Under the pieces are notes generated by a model. The model ran no database searches and had not been told where the DNA came from. It saw nothing but the letters and a program-made list of their open reading frames with translations. The translations under genes were made by a program, and so were the position numbers. 24,448 nucleotides of DNA from CAYMLQ01 sp964390795 (GTDB lineage Bacteria; Verrucomicrobiota; Kiritimatiellia; RFP12; UBA1067): assembly GCA_964390795.1 (NCBI GenBank), contig CAYMLQ010000048.1, positions 1 to 24,448 of the forward strand, read 5' to 3'. Shown here piece after piece: positions 11,201 to 17,200 of this stretch (positions are counted from its first letter, which is position 1; every line of letters begins with the position of its first letter).

Positions 11201-14200
11201 TGCCGTTGGTATCGCCCGTCTCGGCCACGCCGTTGCCGTTCACGTCCACGCGCACGAAGCCCGAGAGCGACGCACCGGGGATGAAGCCCGCATCGACCGT
11301 GTTGTCGTTGTCGCCGCTACCGACGGTCACCACCGCCGTGCGGTTGGTGCCCGCGAGCGGGTCGCTGTCGCTGGCGTCGCTGCCCACGTTCGAGGTCGTG
11401 AAGAGGTAACCCGCCGGAGGCGTGAAGCCGATCGTGTAATGGCCCGCCGACAGGCCCGTGAACGCGTACGCGCCCGACACGGTGCTGGTCACAGTCGCCC
11501 AAACCACGCTGTTTGTGTTGTACAGGCGTACCACCACGTTTGACAAGCCGGGCTCAACGCCATCCTGCTGTCCATTGCCGTTCGCGTCGAGCCACACGAA
11601 ATCGCCGATGGCGGCCTGCTTCGAGTCCAGGAAGTTGTTTCCGGACGAGACTTGCCCGCTCGTCAGCGACACCGGTATCAAGTTGTCGTTGGGTGCCGAG
11701 ATGTCCGCTGTGCTGTGCCAACTGCCGAGGTCGATCTCGCGTACGATGTAGGCACCGGGGAACAGGCCGGAGAAACTGTATGAACCGTCCGCCGCAGTCG
11801 TGGTCGTGGCCACCACGTTCGACGCGCTGTTCAGCAGTTGTATTGTCACCCCGGCGATGCCGTTGGTGTCGGCCGCTTCTGCCACGCCGTTGCCGTTGTC
11901 ATCATCACGTACGAACCCGGCGAGCGACGCGGGCAGATAAAAGCCAGCGTCGATTGTCAGGTTTGTCTGACTGCCGATCAGAGCCACCTCCGCCGTACGG
12001 TTCGTGCCGACGAGCGGGTCGTTGTCTGTGGCGTCGTTGCCCACGTTCGACGTGGTGAAGAGGTAACCGAGGGGCGGAGTGAAGCCGACCGAGTAGGAGC
12101 CAACGGGCATGCCGGTGAAGAAATACGCTCCCGAGACGGTGCTGGTCGTCGTCGCGATCACCACACTGTTCGAGTCGTACAGGCGGATCACCGCGTTCGA
12201 CAGGCCCGGCTCTCCGCCGTCCTGCTGACCGTTACCGTTCGCATCCACCCAGACAAAGTCGCCGACGGCCGCCACCTGGGGCGTGAGCGTGTGGAACGTC
12301 GCGGCCGTGGCGGTGATGCCTTCGGAACCTTCGTGGCCCGTTGCCGTCAGCGTGTAGGCACCGAGCGTCGTGGTCGTTTGCCACGGATACTCGTAAGTTT
12401 TTGAGACCGCGTTGCTCGCCACGACGTGGGCGTTGTTCAGCGTGACACTGACGTCGCTGCCCGTGCCTGGCCCGTCGATCGCGAGATCCGTGCTGCTCAC
12501 GTCATAGGCGCCGAACGGGTCGGTGACCGTGACGCGCACGTAGCGCAGTGCGGCGGCTGTCGAGTTCGTGACCGCAGAGCCGCCCACGTAAGGTGCGTCA
12601 TAGACGCTTAGACTCGGCACGTCAATCACCGTGGTCGTCGGCAGCACGATCTTCGACGGGAAGGCCGCGCTGTCAAAATTGACACGGAACGTGGTGCCGG
12701 TCTGAGCGGAAACCACGGTCAGCGCCAGCGTCTGCCCAGCCGGAACGGTCACGGTGGCGGGCACGACAGCGCGCCAGGCGAGGGAGCTGGAGGCGGCCCG
12801 GTAAACCGGGTTGGAGAAGGTCAGGAAGGGGCTGCCGCCGTACGACAAGGTGGCCACAATGGCCGGGTTGGTCGGCATCGAGCCGGAAACCACCGCGACG
12901 TAGTTCGTGAGCCGGATCAGCGCTCCGGCTGGCACGACGAAGGGGGACGCGAAGGCGGGTGTCTGCGTGAAGGTCGTCGAGTTGCCGACGCCGGTCAGAG
13001 GCGCGGGCTTCAGCGAAACCGCCCCCAGCGCCCACGGGGTGGTGCCGCCCGTAGAGGTCCACGTCATGGTGACGTTGGCCGCGCCCGCCTTGGTGCTGCC
13101 GCCGCCGTTAGCCGTGCCGCCGTTATCGGGCGACTGCCGCGTCCAGCGCCGCGTCTGCCCGGCACCCACGCCAGACAAGACCGATGATTGCAGCGAGACC
13201 GTATCGAACACGAGTTCGCCGGCTGCGGAGGTCAGCGTCAGCGTCGGGTTGCCGGTGGCCCCCCCGCTTGAATAGAATGCGCCGTAGGGCGTGGTCTGAT
13301 TGACATTGGTGAGGGACGCCACACCGACGACCGAATACTGATTGGGCGCCGTGGCATAGGTCACGACCACGTTAGTCGTGCCGACAGGCGGGTTGAGCAA
13401 CGCGTACATCGACACGACTTGGTCGTCATTCGTGACGCCGCCGATACCGACCAGATTCGTCGAGCCGTAGGTGACACCCGTGATCCGTCCGTCCGTACCG
13501 CCCGCTGCGGACATGTTGACCGAAACGCCGACAATCAGCAGGCGGTCAGCGCCGGCCGCAGGGACGGTGTGCCGCACCACACAGGTAATGGGCGTCAGGC
13601 TCGTCACGTCGGTCGTCACGCCGGTCGTCACGTTGGCCACGCCGATCGTCGCGTAGCCGCTGCTGACACTGTTCGAGAGCAGGATGCTTTGCGCCGTCGT
13701 GTTATCGACCGCAGCCACCGGATCGATGCGGTCCAGAGCTTGACCGGGGTCGCTCAGATAGAGCACCTTGTTCCGCAGCCCGGCCAAGGAAAGCGTATCG
13801 TAGAAGTCGTTCCCGGTTGAGTTCTGTCCGCTGATCAACGCGCGCGGGATCAGCAGGTCATTGGGCGCCGCGACATCGACCGTGTTCGTATAACCGGACG
13901 GCAGGGTCTGCGCCACCGTGTAGCTGCCGGGGGTCAGGTTCGAGAACGAATAGGCGCCCGTGCCCGAGGTCGCGGTCGTGGCCACGACATTCAACGCGGC
14001 GTCGAGCAGCCGGACCGTGACGTTCGCAAGGCCCAGCGTGTCCTCGGCGTCGACAACGCCGTTACCGTCCGCATCCACCCTCACCGAGCCTGACAGGGAG
14101 GCCGGCAGGTAGAAGCCGGCGTCGGCTGAGTTGTCGGTCTGGCCGCTGGCCAGTGTCACGGACGCCGTACGGTTCGTGCCCGCCAGAGGGTCGCTGTCTG

Positions 14201-17200
14201 TGGCGTCGCTGCCCACGTTCGGAGCTGTAAAGAGGTAGCCCGCCGGAGGCGTGAAGCCGAGCGCGTAGGCGCCCGCCGCCAGGTTCGTGAACGCGTAGGC
14301 GCCCGACACCGTACTCGTCGCGGTCGCCAGCACGACCGTGTTGGTGCCGTAGAGGCGCACGACCACGCCGGACAGGCCCGGCTCGCCGCCGTCCTGCTGG
14401 CCGTTGCCGTTCGAGTCCACCCAGACATAGTCACCGAGGGCCGCGCGCTGCGTGTCGTAGAAGTTGTTGCCCGCCGAGGCCTGCCCGATCGCCAGCGTCA
14501 AGGGAATCAGATTGTCGTTCGGAGCGACGATATCGGTGGTGCTGTACCAGCCGGAAAGGTCGGTTTCGCGCACCGTGTAAGCGCCAGGATAGAGATTCGC
14601 GAAACGATAGGAGCCGTCCGCAGCCGTCGTTGTTGTCGCGACGACATTGGAAGAGGCGTTCAACAGTTGCACCGTCACGTTGGCGAGTCCGTTGGTGTCG
14701 CCACCTTCAACACTGCCGTTGCCATTCACGTCGATACGCACAAGGCCGGCGAGCGAAGCGGCGGGGATGAAGCCGGCGTCGGCCGAGTTGTCGGTCTGGC
14801 CGCTGGCGAGCGTCACCGCCGCCGTGCGGTTGGTGCCCGCGAGCGGGTCGCTGTCGCTCGCGTCGCCGCCCACGTTCGAGGTGGTGAAGAGATAACTTGT
14901 CGGTGGCGCGAACCCGACCGTGTAGGTACCCGCCTCCAGGCCGGTGAACGCGTACGCGCCGGCCACGGTGCTGGTCGCCGTCGCCAGAATCACGCCGTTG
15001 GTGGCATACAGGCTCACGACGACGTTAGAGAGCCCGAGTTCGCCGCCGTCTTGCTGGCCGTTGCCGTTCACGTCGAGCCAGACAAAATTGCCGATGGCCG
15101 CGCGCTGCGTGTCGTGGAAGGTGTTGCCGGCCGAAGCCTGCCCGCTGGCCAGCGTCACCGGGATCAGGTTGTCGTTCGGTGCTGAGAAGTCTGTCGTGCT
15201 GTACCAGCCGCCGAGGTCCATTTCGCGTACGGTGTAAGCGCCGGGGAACAGGCCCGTGAAGCTGTACGAGCCGCCCGCCGCAGTGGTGGACATCGCCACC
15301 ACGTTTAAAGCGGCGTCCAGAAGCTGCACCGTCACCCCGGCGATGCCGTTGGTGTCGCCCGCCTCGGCGACGCCGTTGCCGTTCAGATCCACGCGCACGA
15401 AACCGGAGAGCGACGCAGGCAGGTAGAAACCCGCGTCGAGCGTGCTGTCGGTCTGGCCGCTGGCGAGCGTCACCGCAGACGTACGGTTGGTTCCGGTGAG
15501 CGGGTCGCTGTCCGTGGCGTCGCTGCCCACGTTCGAGGTCGTGAAGCGATAGCTCGCGGGAGGCGTGAAACCGACCGTATAGGTGCCCGCCGCCAGGTTC
15601 GTGAACGCGTAGGCGCCAGAAACCGCGCTGGTTACCGTCGCCAGAAGCGCACTGTTGGCGTCATACAGGCGCACCACCGCATTCGCCAATCCCGGCTCGC
15701 CGCCGTCCTGCTGCCCGTTACCGTTGGCGTCGGCCCAGACGAAGTCGCCGATGGCCACGCGCTGCGTGTCGTGGAAGATGTTTCCGGCCGAGGTCTGTCC
15801 GATCGCCAGCGTCACCGGGATCAGATTGTCGTTCGGCGCTGAGCTATCGGTCGTGCTGTACCAACCGGTCAGATCGGACTCACGTACCATATATACGCCC
15901 GGAAGGAGACCCGTGAAGCTGTATGCGCCGTCCGACGCCGTCGTCGTTGTCGCCACCACGTTCGAAGCCGCATTCAAGAGCTGGACGGTCGCTCCGGCAA
16001 TGCCGTTGGTGTCGGCCGCCTCGGCTACGCCGTTGCCGTTCAGATCCACGCGCACAATACCGGAGATCGACGCGCCAAGGTAAAAGCCCGCGTCAACCGT
16101 GTTGTCGGTCTGGCCGCTGGCGAGCGTCACGGCCGACGTGCGGTTCGTCCCCGCGAGCGGGTCGCTGTCGCTGGCGTCGCTGCCGACATTCGACGTCGTA
16201 AAGAGGTAGCCCGCGGGAGGCGAGAAGCCGACCGTATAGGTGCCCGCCATCAGGTTCGTGAAGGCATACGCGCCCGACACGGCGCTGGTGACGGTCGCAA
16301 GGACGACGCTGTTCGTGCTATAAAGGCGGACGACCACATTGGACAGTCCGAGTTCGCCGCCGTCCTGCTGGCCGTTGCCGTTCGCGTCGAGCCAGACGAA
16401 GTTGCCAATGGCCGCACGCAGCGCGTCATAGAAATGGTTGCCTGCCGAGGACTGCCCGACCGCAAGCGTCACGGGGATCAGGTTGTCGTTCGGGGCGGAG
16501 ACGTCCGCCGTGCTATACCAGCCGCCGAGGTCGGTCTCGCGCACCGTGTAGGCGCCGGGCCTCAGGTTGGCGAAGCCGTACGAGCCATCCGCCGCCGTGG
16601 TGGTCGTTGCCACCACGTTCGACGCCGCGTTCAGGAGCTGGACCGTCACCCCGGCGATCCCGTTGGTGTCGTTCGCTTCGGCCGTGCCGTTGCCGTTCAG
16701 GTCTGCGCGCACGTAACCCGAGAGCGAAGCCGCCGGATAGAACCCGGCGTCGACCGTGCTGTCGGTCTGGCCGCTGGCGAGCGTCACCGCCGCCGTGCGG
16801 TTCGTGCCGGCGAGCGGGTCGCTGTCGCTGGCGTCGCTGCCCACGTTCGAGGTCGTGAAGAGATAGTTGGGCGGCGGGGTGAACCCGACCGTGTAGGTGC
16901 CTGCCGTCAGGTTCGTGAAGGCATACGCGCCCGCCACGGTGCTGGTGACGGTCGCGAGAATCACGCTGTTCGTGTCATACAGGCGCGCCACGATGTTGGA
17001 AAGCCCGAGTTCGCCGCCGTCCTGCTGGCCGTTGCCGTTCGCGTCGAGCCAGACAAAGTTTCCGAGGGCCGCGCGCTGCGTGTCATGGAAGATATGGCCG
17101 GACGAGGACTGCCCGCTGGTCAGCGTCACGGGTATCCGGTTGTCGTTCGGCGCGGCGACGTCCGTCGTGCTGTACCAGCCGACGAGGTCTATTTCGCGCA

